A stretch of DNA of 18,581 nucleotides from Pseudaquidulcibacter sp964557085. Its GTDB lineage: Bacteria; Pseudomonadota; Alphaproteobacteria; Caulobacterales; Aquidulcibacteraceae. Below, piece after piece: positions 1 to 7,643 of this stretch. Below the pieces are notes generated by a model. That model ran no database searches, was not told the origin of the DNA, and was given only the letters and a program-made list of their open reading frames with translations. Numbering within the stretch: the first letter of the stretch is position 1; every line of letters starts with the position of its first letter. The stretch is taken from positions 1 through 18,581 of the forward strand of contig CAZKYS010000042.1 of assembly GCA_964557085.1 (NCBI GenBank), written 5' to 3'. Position numbers and translations under genes: made by a program.

Positions 1-679
1 ATCTGCACGTGCAGAAGTTTTTGCAAATTTATTGGCGCGAGGTGCAGTAAAAAAAGACATTCCAATTCTTTTCACTAATTCAGATGAAGCCGAAGCAATA
101 AAATTATTTGCCAATACGTATCTTGCAATGCGTGTTGCTTATTTCAATGAACTTGATTCATATGCAGAGGCTTTGGGCCTTAATTCGCGTGAGATTATCG
201 AAGGGGTTTGTTTAGACCCGCGCATTGGAATGCATTATAATAATCCAAGTTTTGGATATGGTGGTTATTGTCTGCCAAAAGACACCAAACAATTATTGGC
301 AAATTACAAATCTGTTCCGCAAAGTCTAATTCGTGCAATTGTTGATGCCAATACAACACGCAAAGATTTTATCGCTGATTCAATCATTGCAAAACGCCCG
401 AAAATTGTTGGAATATATCGCCTTACAATGAAAGCAAACAGCGATAATTTCCGCGATTCGTCAATCCAAGGCATAATGAAACGTATAAAGGCAAAAGGGA
501 TAGAAGCAATAATTTACGAACCAACTTTTAAAGATGAGTATTTCTTCAATTCGCGCGTTATAAATGATATCAATGAGTTTAAGCGAATGTCAGATGTTAT
601 TATTGCTAATCGTTTTGGCGATGAACTTAATGATGTAAAGGATAAAATATATACACGTGACCTGTTTGGTGCGGATTAG
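1..679 (+). CDS. ugd: UDP-glucose 6-dehydrogenase, 3' part (5' end outside window)
   Basis: It oxidises UDP-glucose to UDP-glucuronate with two NAD+ in the cytoplasm. The frame is open from base 2, so the gene begins before the window. 225 C-terminal residues are visible, against about 388 in E. coli Ugd, so the N-terminal NAD-binding domain is missing here. The catalytic cysteine sits in GYGGYCLPKDTKQL, with the Cys codon at 269-271. The central helical dimerisation region and the C-terminal UDP-binding domain (VGIYRLTMK, SDNFRDSSIQGIMKRIKAKG, ending YTRDLFG) match my memory of E. coli Ugd almost line for line. UDP-glucuronate is the substrate of the decarboxylase at 12561-13508, and UDP-glucose would come from GalU at 2651-3523. 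The gene converges on rmlA with 17 bases between the stop codons. The identification is secure. Confidence 0.95.
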   Translation, partial: SARAEVFANLLARGAVKKDIPILFTNSDEAEAIKLFANTYLAMRVAYFNELDSYAEALGLNSREIIEGVCLDPRIGMHYNNPSFGYGGYCLPKDTKQLLANYKSVPQSLIRAIVDANTTRKDFIADSIIAKRPKIVGIYRLTMKANSDNFRDSSIQGIMKRIKAKGIEAIIYEPTFKDEYFFNSRVINDINEFKRMSDVIIANRFGDELNDVKDKIYTRDLFGAD

Positions 680-696
680 TCAGTGTATTTTCTAAA

Positions 697-1569
697 TCAA
701 AGCCCACTTTCTAATAAAGAATTTAAATATTGGGAATAATTATTTTTCCCCAATTTTTTTATTAAATTTTTGAATTCTATGTTGTTGATAAAGCCCTTTC
801 GCCAAGCAATCTCCTCTGGGCATCCTATTTTATAACCTTGCCTTTTTTCTATAACGCGAACAAAATTTGCACTATCAAGTAAATTATCTGGCGTTCCAGT
901 ATCTATCCAAGCATAGCCGCGAGATAATGTTTTTACTTTCAAGTTTCCTTTTATTAGATAATGATTGTTTAAATCTGTTATTTCATATTCGCCACGTCGC
1001 GACTTCTTTAAAGATTTTGCAATTTCAACAACTTTATTGTCGTAAAAATAAATCCCAGTTATCGCCCAATTTGACTTAGGCTTTAGTGGCTTTTCCTCAA
1101 TTGAAATAGCGTTTTTATGTTCATCAAATTCTACAACGCCATATGCTTCTGGGTTTGAAACTTGATAGGCAAATACATTGGCTCCATTTTCAATGTTGCT
1201 TGCATCGATTAGAATGTCTTCAAGCCCTGAGCCATAAAAAATATTATCACCTAATATCAGGCACGAAGGTTCGTTATTAATAAATTGCTCAGCAATAATG
1301 AAAGCCTGTGCAAGTCCTTCTGGTTGTTCCTGAATTGCATATTCAATATTTATTCCCCATTGTTTACCATTTTCAAGCTGGCGTTTGAAAAGCGGCAAAT
1401 CATGTGGTGTTGTTATTATCAATATGTCCCTTATGCCTGCTAACATTATAGTTGACAGCGCATAATAAATCATCGGCTTGTCATAAATAGGAATAAGCTG
1501 CTTTGAAATCGCATTTGTCATAGGGTAAAGTCTTGTTCCTGACCCTCCAGCTAAAATTATGCCCTTCAT
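697..1569 (-). CDS. rmlA: Glucose-1-phosphate thymidylyltransferase RmlA
   Basis: It joins glucose-1-phosphate and dTTP to make dTDP-glucose, the first step of dTDP-L-rhamnose synthesis. The 290 residues are the normal family length. The N-terminal nucleotide-binding loop GGSGTRL is at residues 8-14, followed by SKQLIPIYDKP. Further marks are EQPEGLAQAF (81-90), the metal-site segment LILGDNIFYG (about 104-113) and a C-terminal WIDTGTPDNL. The ATG at 1569 is preceded by AAAGGCG about ten bases upstream. The gene lies 31 bases downstream of rmlB on the same strand and is last in the minus run that begins at 6430. RmlA homologues can feed other dTDP-sugars, but rmlB next door and RmlC- and RmlD-family genes nearby support rhamnose. 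Confidence 0.95.
   Translation of the reverse strand: MKGIILAGGSGTRLYPMTNAISKQLIPIYDKPMIYYALSTIMLAGIRDILIITTPHDLPLFKRQLENGKQWGINIEYAIQEQPEGLAQAFIIAEQFINNEPSCLILGDNIFYGSGLEDILIDASNIENGANVFAYQVSNPEAYGVVEFDEHKNAISIEEKPLKPKSNWAITGIYFYDNKVVEIAKSLKKSRRGEYEITDLNNHYLIKGNLKVKTLSRGYAWIDTGTPDNLLDSANFVRVIEKRQGYKIGCPEEIAWRKGFINNIEFKNLIKKLGKNNYSQYLNSLLESGL
729..760 (+). terminator. Probable intrinsic terminator of ugd, inside the end of rmlA
   Basis: ATTGGG (729-734) pairs with CCCAAT (749-754), with possible extra A-T pairs across a one-base bulge, and the hairpin runs directly into a tract of seven T (754-760). It lies about 50 bases after the ugd stop on the same strand. It overlaps the C-terminal coding region of rmlA on the other strand. 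The stem is short with only three G-C pairs, so strength is uncertain. Confidence 0.5.
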
Positions 1570-1600
1570 TTTCTAATCGCCTTTAAATACGTTACTTTAA

Positions 1601-2650
1601 CTATTTGTCTTGCCTGTTATAAATAGGCGACCACCAATTATAATTATCTTTGTACCATTTTACAGTTTCTATTAAACCATCGTCAAATCCGCATGAAGGC
1701 GACCATCCTATTTCGGTATGGATTTTTGTGGCATCAATCGCATAGCGTCTGTCATGACCAGGTCTGTCTTTAACAAAAGTAATAAGCTCTTTATGAGAAA
1801 TGTTTTTTGGTGAAATTTTATCCAATATTTCGCAAATTTGATTTGCAACTTCTAAATTGCTTTTCTCATTATTTGATCCAATATTATATGTTTGCCCCAA
1901 GCGACCTTTTAGACAGATAAGTTCCAGTGCTTTCACATGATCTTCTACAAATAGCCAATCACGGATGTTTTTCCCATCCCCATAAATATTAATTGGTGTA
2001 CCATTCAATGCATTTATTATTGATAAAGGAATTAGTTTTTCTGGGTATTGATAAGGACCGAAGTTATTTGAACAATTAGAAACAATAGTAGGCAGTCCAT
2101 AAGTTTCGTACCAAGCTTTTATCAAATGGTCTGAACCAGCCTTGCTTGCGGAATATGGTGAATTTGGCATATATGCACTTTTTTCACTAAATTTCCCTTT
2201 TTCGCCTAATGAGCCATATACTTCGTCGGTTGATACGTGAAGAAATCTGAAATGACTCTTCTTTTCATCCGTTAATCTTTCCCAATAACCTCGTGTGGCT
2301 TCTAATAGATTAAATGTTCCAACCAAGTTTGTATTTATAAATGCTATTGGGGAATTTATTGAACGGTCGACATGTGTCTCTGCGGCAAGATTTATTATCC
2401 AGTCTGGATTATAATTATCAATTAAATTGCTAATTTTAGGTTTGTCACAAATGTCAGCTTTTTCAAAATGATAATTTTGAAAATTATCCACAGATTTAAG
2501 TGAACTTAAATTTCCAGCATATGTAAGGCTATCAATATTTAAAACATCATAGTTAGTTTGTTTAAGAAGGTGTCTTATCAGCGCAGAGCCAATAAACCCT
2601 GCACCACCAGTAACAATTATCCTTTTATTGTTTTTTTCTTTTGCTTCCAT
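1601..2650 (-). CDS. rmlB: dTDP-glucose 4,6-dehydratase RmlB
   Basis: It converts dTDP-glucose to dTDP-4-keto-6-deoxyglucose, the branch intermediate for rhamnose and other 6-deoxy sugars. It is an extended SDR protein of 349 residues, normal for the family. The NAD-binding GGAGFIG is at residues 15-21. The catalytic triplet T141-D142-E143 lies in HVSTDEVYG, and the Tyr/Lys pair Y166/K170 in YSASK. NCSNNFGPYQYPEKLIPL and the C-terminal DRPGHDRRYAID are hallmark RmlB segments. The ATG at 2650 directly abuts the galU TAA at 2651-2653 and I see no strong Shine-Dalgarno, so translational coupling to galU is likely. The first nine residues are charged and precede the usual family start, so the exact start is slightly open. 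Confidence 0.95.
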   Translation of the reverse strand: MEAKEKNNKRIIVTGGAGFIGSALIRHLLKQTNYDVLNIDSLTYAGNLSSLKSVDNFQNYHFEKADICDKPKISNLIDNYNPDWIINLAAETHVDRSINSPIAFINTNLVGTFNLLEATRGYWERLTDEKKSHFRFLHVSTDEVYGSLGEKGKFSEKSAYMPNSPYSASKAGSDHLIKAWYETYGLPTIVSNCSNNFGPYQYPEKLIPLSIINALNGTPINIYGDGKNIRDWLFVEDHVKALELICLKGRLGQTYNIGSNNEKSNLEVANQICEILDKISPKNISHKELITFVKDRPGHDRRYAIDATKIHTEIGWSPSCGFDDGLIETVKWYKDNYNWWSPIYNRQDK

Positions 2651-3523
2651 TTATTTTAAAAGCCGCTCTACTATATTACGTATATTGCCACCCAAATCTT
2701 CGTCTTTCAATGCATAAGCAAGAAATGCCTCTGTATAACCTTCGCGCGAACCGCAATCAAAATCTTCACCATCAAATTCTACGGCGCTAAATTTTTGGGT
2801 TTTCATTAATTCGTGCATCGCATCGGTTAATTGGATTTCACCGCCCGCACCGCGTTCTTGGTTTTCTAAAATGTCAAAAATTTCAGGTTGTAAAATATAA
2901 CGACCCGTAATTTTCAAATTACTTGGTGCATTTTCTTGTTTTGGCTTTTCGACCATATCGGTAATTGGCATTATATTGCCTTCACGCGCACCATGCGCAA
3001 TCACACCATAAGAAGAGACTTGATCCATTGGAACTTGGTCAACCGCGATAATATTGCCGCCAACTTTTTCATAAGCATCAATCATTTGATGAAGACAAGA
3101 AATTTGCGCTTGAACCAATACGTCTGGCAATAGGACTGCAAACGGTTCGTTGCCAATAATATCACGCGCGCACCAAACCGCATGACCAAGGCCAAGCGGC
3201 GATTGTTGGCGAACAAAAGATTTTGAACCCGCAACTGGTAACATATTTTGCAACATTTCCAATTGTTTGGTTTTTCCCGCACGTGCCAAGGTTTCTTCAA
3301 GTTCAAAAGCACGGTCAAAATAATCAGAGATTGATGATTTGTTTCGACCTGTTACAAAAACAAAATGCTCAATCCCCGCTTCTAATGCCTCCTCAACAAC
3401 CCAATGAACAGCGGGTCTATCAAAAACAGGTAGCATTTCTTTTGGAAGGCTTTTTGTAGCTGGTAAAACGCGTGTTCCAAAACCTGCAACAGGCATTACT
3501 GCTTTGCGAATTCTCTTATTCAT
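2651..3523 (-). CDS. galU: UTP-glucose-1-phosphate uridylyltransferase GalU
   Basis: It makes UDP-glucose from UTP and glucose-1-phosphate, feeding Ugd and glucosyltransferases. The 290 residues are full length for bacterial GalU. The signature is PVAGFGTRVLPATKSLPKEM at residues 11-30, carrying the GxGTR nucleotide loop and the conserved Lys of SLPKEM. Later come QQSPLGLGHAVWCA, LLPDVL, and DMVEKPK followed by GRYIL, all typical of GalU. The ATG at 3523 follows GGGG with a six-base gap. The gene sits 26 bases after the upstream glycosyltransferase stop and abuts rmlB. It looks less AT-rich than the glycosyltransferase before it, the common contrast between housekeeping precursor genes and strain-specific transferases. 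With ugd and the decarboxylase at 12561 it completes a route to UDP-xylose. Confidence 0.95.
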   Translation of the reverse strand: MNKRIRKAVMPVAGFGTRVLPATKSLPKEMLPVFDRPAVHWVVEEALEAGIEHFVFVTGRNKSSISDYFDRAFELEETLARAGKTKQLEMLQNMLPVAGSKSFVRQQSPLGLGHAVWCARDIIGNEPFAVLLPDVLVQAQISCLHQMIDAYEKVGGNIIAVDQVPMDQVSSYGVIAHGAREGNIMPITDMVEKPKQENAPSNLKITGRYILQPEIFDILENQERGAGGEIQLTDAMHELMKTQKFSAVEFDGEDFDCGSREGYTEAFLAYALKDEDLGGNIRNIVERLLK

Positions 3524-3549
3524 TCTTACCCCAATTATGATTAATCAAT

Positions 3550-4785
3550 TTATAAATAAGGTCTTTTAAAATTAAAACCTGAAAGTTTTTTTATAGCATA
3601 ATCCTGTGCTTCAATGATTTTCGCTTCATACTTTTCAACATGTAGTGAAATCTCTTTAATTATACTAGCTGCCTGAGTAATGTTTGGCTGTGCCCATTTT
3701 GCTTTATTATTGACGTAAATTTTGTCTATATCATATATATTAATTGGTGTTTGTTCAATTAAAAAAGGATAGTCATTCGGAGTGAAAGTTAGATTGCCAG
3801 ACCAATTTGTGGTGATGCAAGGTATTTTATTTATCAATGCTTCCGCTATATTAAGACCAAATCCTTCGCTTCTATGCAAAGAAATATATACATCTGCGAT
3901 TGCATAAAAATCATACATGTCTTTAATTGATTGCCCTTCTATCAAATGACAATTTATCCCACTTTCTTGAATTGCAAATTTTAATCTATTTAATGCGTCA
4001 TTATAATTAATAGAGTTTGTATAACGCAATATTAGAGTGTGTGACTTACTTTTTCCAAACGCAATTTTGAATGCTTCTATTGCTCCCAAAACATTTTTTC
4101 TTTCTATTGACGACGAAAAAGAAAAGCTCTGTAATGCTACAAAACTATTTTTTTCAATGCCTATATTTTTTTTAATTTCTAGCGCATTTATAGGCAATTT
4201 ATTGTCGCTAAGCGCAACAGAATGTGGGACAATCTTTATTGGAACATCAAAATCTTTTGCAATAGTATCAGCAGAAAAATTAGAAGGCGTCCAGATTTCT
4301 GATGCCACGCCTTTGAAGTAATTCCAATATTTTGGTAAAGTTTCTAACTCCCAAACCCAATAAAATATAAGTTTTCTACCGATTAAATTTTCATTCTTAA
4401 TATTCCATAGAATGTGAATTGCGGAATCAGGATTTGCAATTATTATTAAAGTTTTTCCATAAAATGAGTCTTTATTATCGAAGCTGCAGAAATCATTTAT
4501 TTCTTTTGAATGATTAAGTAAGGATGTTGTGTCAAGGCTATTGAATATTATGCCGCTCTTTTCTAAATCAAGCGCAAGGAGACGCGCAGCTGTAGAATGC
4601 CCTAGATTGCCATTGAACAGGCCAATCAAGGTAACACCATCGTCAATTTGATTTGGACGTTTAAGTATTGATTTAATATAATTTATTTTAATTGGTAAAG
4701 TAATTATGTTTAATTTTTGCCCAATTTTTTGCCTAATTTTCAAAGGCAACATACGCCATATTTTTTTTAACAAATTAGCAGGCAA
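3550..4785 (-). CDS. GT4-type (group 1) glycosyltransferase
   Basis: This is a retaining GT-B glycosyltransferase of the group 1 / GT4 kind, likely adding a sugar to the growing glycan at the inner face of the cytoplasmic membrane. It has 411 residues. The C-terminal nucleotide-sugar site shows the E-x7-E pattern in SEGFGLNIAEAL, followed by a Gly/Asn-rich loop (TTNWSGN). The middle has EIWTPSNFSAD and PHSV, which fit this group. The N-terminus is basic. The chosen start is TTG at 4785, because AAAGAGG (4794-4800) sits eight bases upstream and overlaps the stop of the ABC ATPase gene. An in-frame ATG at 4752 has no comparable site. Donor and acceptor cannot be read from sequence. The gene is strikingly AT-rich. 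Confidence 0.85.
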   Translation of the reverse strand: MPANLLKKIWRMLPLKIRQKIGQKLNIITLPIKINYIKSILKRPNQIDDGVTLIGLFNGNLGHSTAARLLALDLEKSGIIFNSLDTTSLLNHSKEINDFCSFDNKDSFYGKTLIIIANPDSAIHILWNIKNENLIGRKLIFYWVWELETLPKYWNYFKGVASEIWTPSNFSADTIAKDFDVPIKIVPHSVALSDNKLPINALEIKKNIGIEKNSFVALQSFSFSSSIERKNVLGAIEAFKIAFGKSKSHTLILRYTNSINYNDALNRLKFAIQESGINCHLIEGQSIKDMYDFYAIADVYISLHRSEGFGLNIAEALINKIPCITTNWSGNLTFTPNDYPFLIEQTPINIYDIDKIYVNNKAKWAQPNITQAASIIKEISLHVEKYEAKIIEAQDYAIKKLSGFNFKRPYL

Positions 4786-4793
4786 AACTAAAA

Positions 4794-4800
4794 CCTCTTT
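4794..4800 (-). promoter_or_regulatory. Ribosome binding site deciding a TTG start
   Basis: AAAGAGG on the minus strand lies eight bases before TTG at 4785 and overlaps the stop codon of the upstream ABC ATPase gene. It favours the TTG start of the glycosyltransferase over the internal ATG at 4752 and suggests coupled translation. Confidence 0.6.
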
Positions 4801-5609
4801 TATTGGTTTTCATTTAGTGGGAAAACCAATTTTTCACTTACGCCATTTGGGAAACGCGGTTCTTGTTTAGTATAATTAGTCCAAACATCTTTGGGGCTTC
4901 CATAATCGACAATTTGCCCGGATGCCATCCAAATTGCATCTTCACAGAAGTCCAATAAAGCCGCTTCAGCGTGTGTTGCTAAGGCAAATACTTTAGCGTT
5001 TTTTAAGCGCTCTTTGAATCTATGTGATGCACGTTCTAAAAAGTGCATGTCACCGGCAGATAATACCTCATCAACAAGAAGAATATCGCCTTCTAGAGCG
5101 GTAGCAATTGCAAAGCTTAACCTAACCATCATTCCTGAAGAATAGGTGCGAATTGGCATATCAAAAAACTGACCTAAGTCAGAGAAATCTATAATCCCAT
5201 TTGATATATTTTCAATTTGCTCTTTATTGTAGCCGAAAATAGAGGCCACATAATTTACATTTTCTCTTCCAGTTTTTTCAAGCTCAAGGCCGCTTCCTAT
5301 TGATAATACAGTTGATATTCTTCCATTATAATTACGATTACCAATTACAGGCGGGCAAATACCAGAAAGCGCCTTTAATAAAGTTGATTTTCCAGACCCG
5401 TTTCTTCCTATAATTCCAACTTTAGAACCTTCGTTAAGGCGTATTGAAATATTTCTTAAGCCTTCAATAACTTGAATACCGTCAGTTGCGCGCCCAATTC
5501 TTCCAAATGATGCGCTTGATGCGATAGCAGTTAATAAAGATTGCTGCTTAGAGGATGTAAAAACCGGGTAACGAACATATGCTTTTTCAAGCGAAACAAA
5601 TGCAGACAT
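4800..5609 (-). CDS. Polysaccharide ABC transporter ATP-binding protein (Wzt/KpsT type)
   Basis: This is the ATPase that powers export of a finished lipid-linked polysaccharide across the inner membrane, partnered with the permease encoded just upstream. It has 269 residues from ATG 5609. Walker A is GRNGSGKST (about 68-76). The signature motif is the Wzt/KpsT variant SSGMMVRL (about 157-164). Walker B is ILLVDEV (about 176-182), and the switch His is in LATHAEAA (His at about 213). The protein ends soon after the nucleotide-binding domain, so there is no long carbohydrate-binding domain like that of E. coli O9a Wzt. A longer TTG start at 5630 is possible, but AAAGAG (5617-5622) six bases before ATG 5609 favours the shorter form, leaving 11 bases after the permease stop. 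Confidence 0.92.
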   Translation of the reverse strand: MSAFVSLEKAYVRYPVFTSSKQQSLLTAIASSASFGRIGRATDGIQVIEGLRNISIRLNEGSKVGIIGRNGSGKSTLLKALSGICPPVIGNRNYNGRISTVLSIGSGLELEKTGRENVNYVASIFGYNKEQIENISNGIIDFSDLGQFFDMPIRTYSSGMMVRLSFAIATALEGDILLVDEVLSAGDMHFLERASHRFKERLKNAKVFALATHAEAALLDFCEDAIWMASGQIVDYGSPKDVWTNYTKQEPRFPNGVSEKLVFPLNENQ

Positions 5610-5615
5610 TTCAAT

Positions 5616-5622
5616 TCTCTTT
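5616..5622 (-). promoter_or_regulatory. Ribosome binding site deciding the ABC ATPase start
   Basis: AAAGAGA on the minus strand, overlapping the permease stop codon (5621-5623), lies six bases before ATG 5609. It supports the 269-residue ATPase over a form starting at TTG 5630, which would itself contain this site. Confidence 0.6.
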
Positions 5623-6430
5623 ATAGCCAATATTTAGCTTTATTACTGAATTTTGAGTAAGTGACTATACCGATAAACAAAACAATAAATGTAACACTGA
5701 TAGAAACTACCCAATTTATCGCATCAAAGCCACTTCCCATTAGGGGCTTCCTAATTATTTCTATTAAATGATAAAATGGATTTATATCGGCTATCCATCC
5801 TGCACTTGGAATGTTTTCTTTTTTCCAAAAAATTGGTGTAAGAATAAACAATCCGCTTACAACAGAAGCTATCAATGGTGGAACATCACGGTATCTTGAA
5901 CCCATTATACTAAATATAAGGCCTATACCAACCGTAAATAAATAAACAATGATTGTCCCAAAAATTGCAAGTAGTGCCTGCAATTGTAAGCTGCGATGGT
6001 ATAATGCAAATACGATTAAGACAATAACTAGATTATGAAGCAAACTAAAAAACTGATTAGCCGCGAATCTGAATATATGTAGAGAAGAGGGAAGGTCGTA
6101 TGCAGAAATAAACGAGGCAGCCTTTACCAAAGAATTGCCCGATTCATTTAGTGCAGAAGAAATCCATACCCAAATAGTTAATCCAATTGCAACAAAAGGT
6201 AATTGCTCATGCATATCTTGTTTCAAAATTGCTGAAGACCAAAAAGCATAGCCAAAAACAAAAAAACCATGCGCAATTGATACCCAAAATGGACCAATCA
6301 CAGTTCTCGAATAGCGACCTTCTAAATCGCTCCATGCCATCAATGACCAAGCTTTAAATGATTTAATACCATCTATAATATCTTTAAAACCAGATGAAAA
6401 TTTCGTAATATTTGATGCGGCTTTAGACAA
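5621..6430 (-). CDS. Polysaccharide ABC transporter permease (ABC-2 family, Wzm/KpsM type)
   Basis: This is the membrane channel subunit for polysaccharide export. It has 269 residues, the usual size, with about six hydrophobic segments. After an amphipathic N-terminus come AWSDLEGRYSRTVIGPFW, typical of the cytoplasmic gate helix region, then FVFGYAFWSSAIL, LTIWVWISSAL, LVIVLIVFAL, IIVYLFTVGIGLIFSIM, SGLFILTPIFW and the C-terminal VTFIVLFIGIVTY. YRDVPPLI, PIFW and NPFYHLIEIIRKPL are ABC-2 polysaccharide-permease signatures. The start is TTG at 6430 with GGGA eight bases upstream; a nearby ATG at 6444 is out of frame. It is the first gene of the minus run and faces the long divergent region, so it probably carries the promoter for transporter, glycosyltransferase, galU, rmlB and rmlA. 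Confidence 0.92.
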   Translation of the reverse strand: MSKAASNITKFSSGFKDIIDGIKSFKAWSLMAWSDLEGRYSRTVIGPFWVSIAHGFFVFGYAFWSSAILKQDMHEQLPFVAIGLTIWVWISSALNESGNSLVKAASFISAYDLPSSLHIFRFAANQFFSLLHNLVIVLIVFALYHRSLQLQALLAIFGTIIVYLFTVGIGLIFSIMGSRYRDVPPLIASVVSGLFILTPIFWKKENIPSAGWIADINPFYHLIEIIRKPLMGSGFDAINWVVSISVTFIVLFIGIVTYSKFSNKAKYWL

Positions 6431-6459
6431 TCTATATTTCCCATGATTCAGACTTGGTG

Positions 6460-6488
6460 CAAATATGGCTATCTTGCTAATATGTCAA
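6460..6488 (-). promoter_or_regulatory. Candidate sigma70-type promoter for the minus operon
   Basis: A perfect TTGACA (6488 to 6483, minus strand) is followed after 17 bases by TATTTG (6465 to 6460), a poor -10; CATATT at 15 bases is an alternative. Transcription would begin roughly 20 bases before the permease TTG start. The assignment rests on the -35 match and its position in front of the first gene. Confidence 0.35.
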
Positions 6489-6967
6489 TCAATAAAACAT
6501 TGTTCCGAACTAGTTACTAAAGCATATTTTAGATTTGAAAATTATTGCTGAAAATTAATATATTGTTATAAAATGTTTTAATTATCTTGTTAAAACTATT
6601 AAGTAATGTTTTGAAAATTATAGCTATTGATATTGTAATTTTATCATTTTTTATGAAAATTACAGTATTAATATTGATAAAATTAAAAGCAGCATCTAGT
6701 CCATAGTTGTGTCTAAGAAGCTTTAATAATTGCTATTTTATTTTAATTTATGGACTGTTTAATCCGTTGTCTTGAATTTTCCTCCGTAAATTATAGTGCT
6801 TCAAGGTTAGACCAAATAAATAACCACTTTTTTTGAAGTTGCGCGGATTGACTCATTCAGCTGCAATGGTTAACAAGCGTCGAAAATGAGTTTGCTAATT
6901 TCATTGAACTGGGTTTGATAAAATATTTTCAGGATTTTTGATTGAACATAGGTTGTCATCATCACCT

Positions 6968-6973
6968 TATAAT
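6968..6973 (+). promoter_or_regulatory. Candidate -10 element for the rmlC operon
   Basis: A perfect TATAAT lies about 48 bases before the rmlC ATG. No good -35 is correctly spaced: TTGTCA is 9 bases and TTGAAC 20 bases upstream. In such AT-rich sequence this may be chance. Confidence 0.25.
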
Positions 6974-7007
6974 TAAATTAGTTAATTTGAATGCCTAATA
7001 AATCCCG

Positions 7008-7014
7008 AAGGAAG
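7008..7014 (+). promoter_or_regulatory. Ribosome binding site fixing the RmlC start
   Basis: AAGGAAG ends six bases before ATG 7021. It selects this start over an in-frame ATG at 6991, which has no such site and would add ten residues absent from the family. Confidence 0.75.
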
Positions 7015-7020
7015 CATATA

Positions 7021-7587
7021 ATGAATTTGCAAAAAAAAGATACTGGAATCGAAGGTTTGTCTCTAATTGAAACAAGGCAATTTTCTGATGACCGCGGCTA
7101 TTTTTGGGAAATTTATAATTCAAATTCTTGGAAAGAAATCGGCCTTGAGTTGAATATTGTACAAGCAAATCAATCAGGGTCGCGCAAAGGCGTAATCCGT
7201 GGTTTACATTTCCAATGGGAACCACCTATGGGAAAATTAATGCGTGTTGCAACTGGTAAAGCATTTTTGGTTGCAGTTGATATTCGCCCGAATTCACCAA
7301 CTTTGGGTAAATGGTATGGTGTTGAAGCTTCATCAGAAAATAAACTTCAATTATGGGGTGAGGCGGGCTTTGCGCGCGGTTTTGCCGCATTGAGCGATTA
7401 TTGCGAAGTGCAATATTTGTGCACAGGTAATTATAACGGTGCTTGTGAATCTGGATTTAAGTGGGATGACAAAGATATTGGCGTTAAATGGCCAGTTGAT
7501 AATCCATTTGTTTCTCAAAAAGACCGCGATGCACAAACCTTTGCAGAGTGGATGGCGCGCCCTGAAGCGCAGGCTTTCAAAATTTAA
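7021..7587 (+). CDS. rmlC: RmlC-family dTDP-4-dehydrorhamnose 3,5-epimerase
   Basis: It would epimerise C3 and C5 of dTDP-4-keto-6-deoxyglucose made by RmlB. It has 188 residues with the family's cupin fold. Conserved marks are FSDDRGYFWEIYN (21-33), Q48, VIRGLHFQ (58-65) with the catalytic base His63, GKLMRV (71-76), VDIRPNSPTLGKW, the catalytic Tyr in VQYLCT (Tyr132) and WDD (148-150). One departure stands out: the usual GFAHGF motif reads GFARGF (116-121), so a conserved active-site-region His is Arg119. The RmlC fold is certain, but the substrate could be a related dTDP-sugar. The next gene, 56 bases downstream, encodes an SDR enzyme and may act on the product. It is the only RmlC-like gene in the window, so rhamnose synthesis would need it. 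Confidence 0.88.
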   Translation: MNLQKKDTGIEGLSLIETRQFSDDRGYFWEIYNSNSWKEIGLELNIVQANQSGSRKGVIRGLHFQWEPPMGKLMRVATGKAFLVAVDIRPNSPTLGKWYGVEASSENKLQLWGEAGFARGFAALSDYCEVQYLCTGNYNGACESGFKWDDKDIGVKWPVDNPFVSQKDRDAQTFAEWMARPEAQAFKI

Positions 7588-7643
7588 TATATATTTGCAT
7601 TCAAGCTTGGCTTTTCAAAGCTAAGCCATATTAGGAGTTGATA

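Larger units (their letters stand above)
6431..7020. other. 590-base AT-rich divergent regulatory region without a convincing gene
   Basis: This separates the permease (minus) from rmlC (plus). No frame looks like a gene and I recognise no RNA gene. I do see several inverted repeats. GTAATTTT (6635-6642) pairs with AAAATTAC (6656-6663). TAATTTTATCA (6636-6646) pairs alternatively with TGATAAAATTA (6675-6685). AGTCCATA (6698-6705) pairs with TATGGACT (6749-6756). CTTCAAGGTTA (6799-6809) pairs with TAACC (6821-6825) and TTGAAG (6833-6838) around a bulge. ACTCATT (6851-6857) pairs with AATGAGT (6885-6891). In DNA this AT-rich, some pairing is expected by chance. The length is far more than two promoters need, so a regulator site, an untranslated leader or a small RNA is possible. 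Confidence 0.6.

Noticed and set aside
867..1079. Open frame on the plus strand opposite rmlA
   Set aside because: It lies wholly within a well-supported gene, has no family likeness and no ribosome binding site.
6698..6756. AGTCCATA / TATGGACT as ends of a tiny mobile element
   Set aside because: Eight-base ends 43 bases apart with no target duplication and no transposase; too short to distinguish from chance.
6991..7020. Upstream ATG as the rmlC start
   Set aside because: The Shine-Dalgarno AAGGAAG at 7008-7014 lies inside this extension and points to ATG 7021, which matches the family N-terminus.
6431..7020. JUMPstart/ops element or CRISPR array in the long intergenic region
   Set aside because: I found no GGCGGTAG-type ops core and no regularly spaced direct repeats.
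7604..7628. Hairpin between rmlC and the SDR gene as a terminator
   Set aside because: TGGCTT and AAGCCA can pair (7608-7613 with 7623-7628), but there is no T tract and the SDR gene follows with a strong ribosome binding site.
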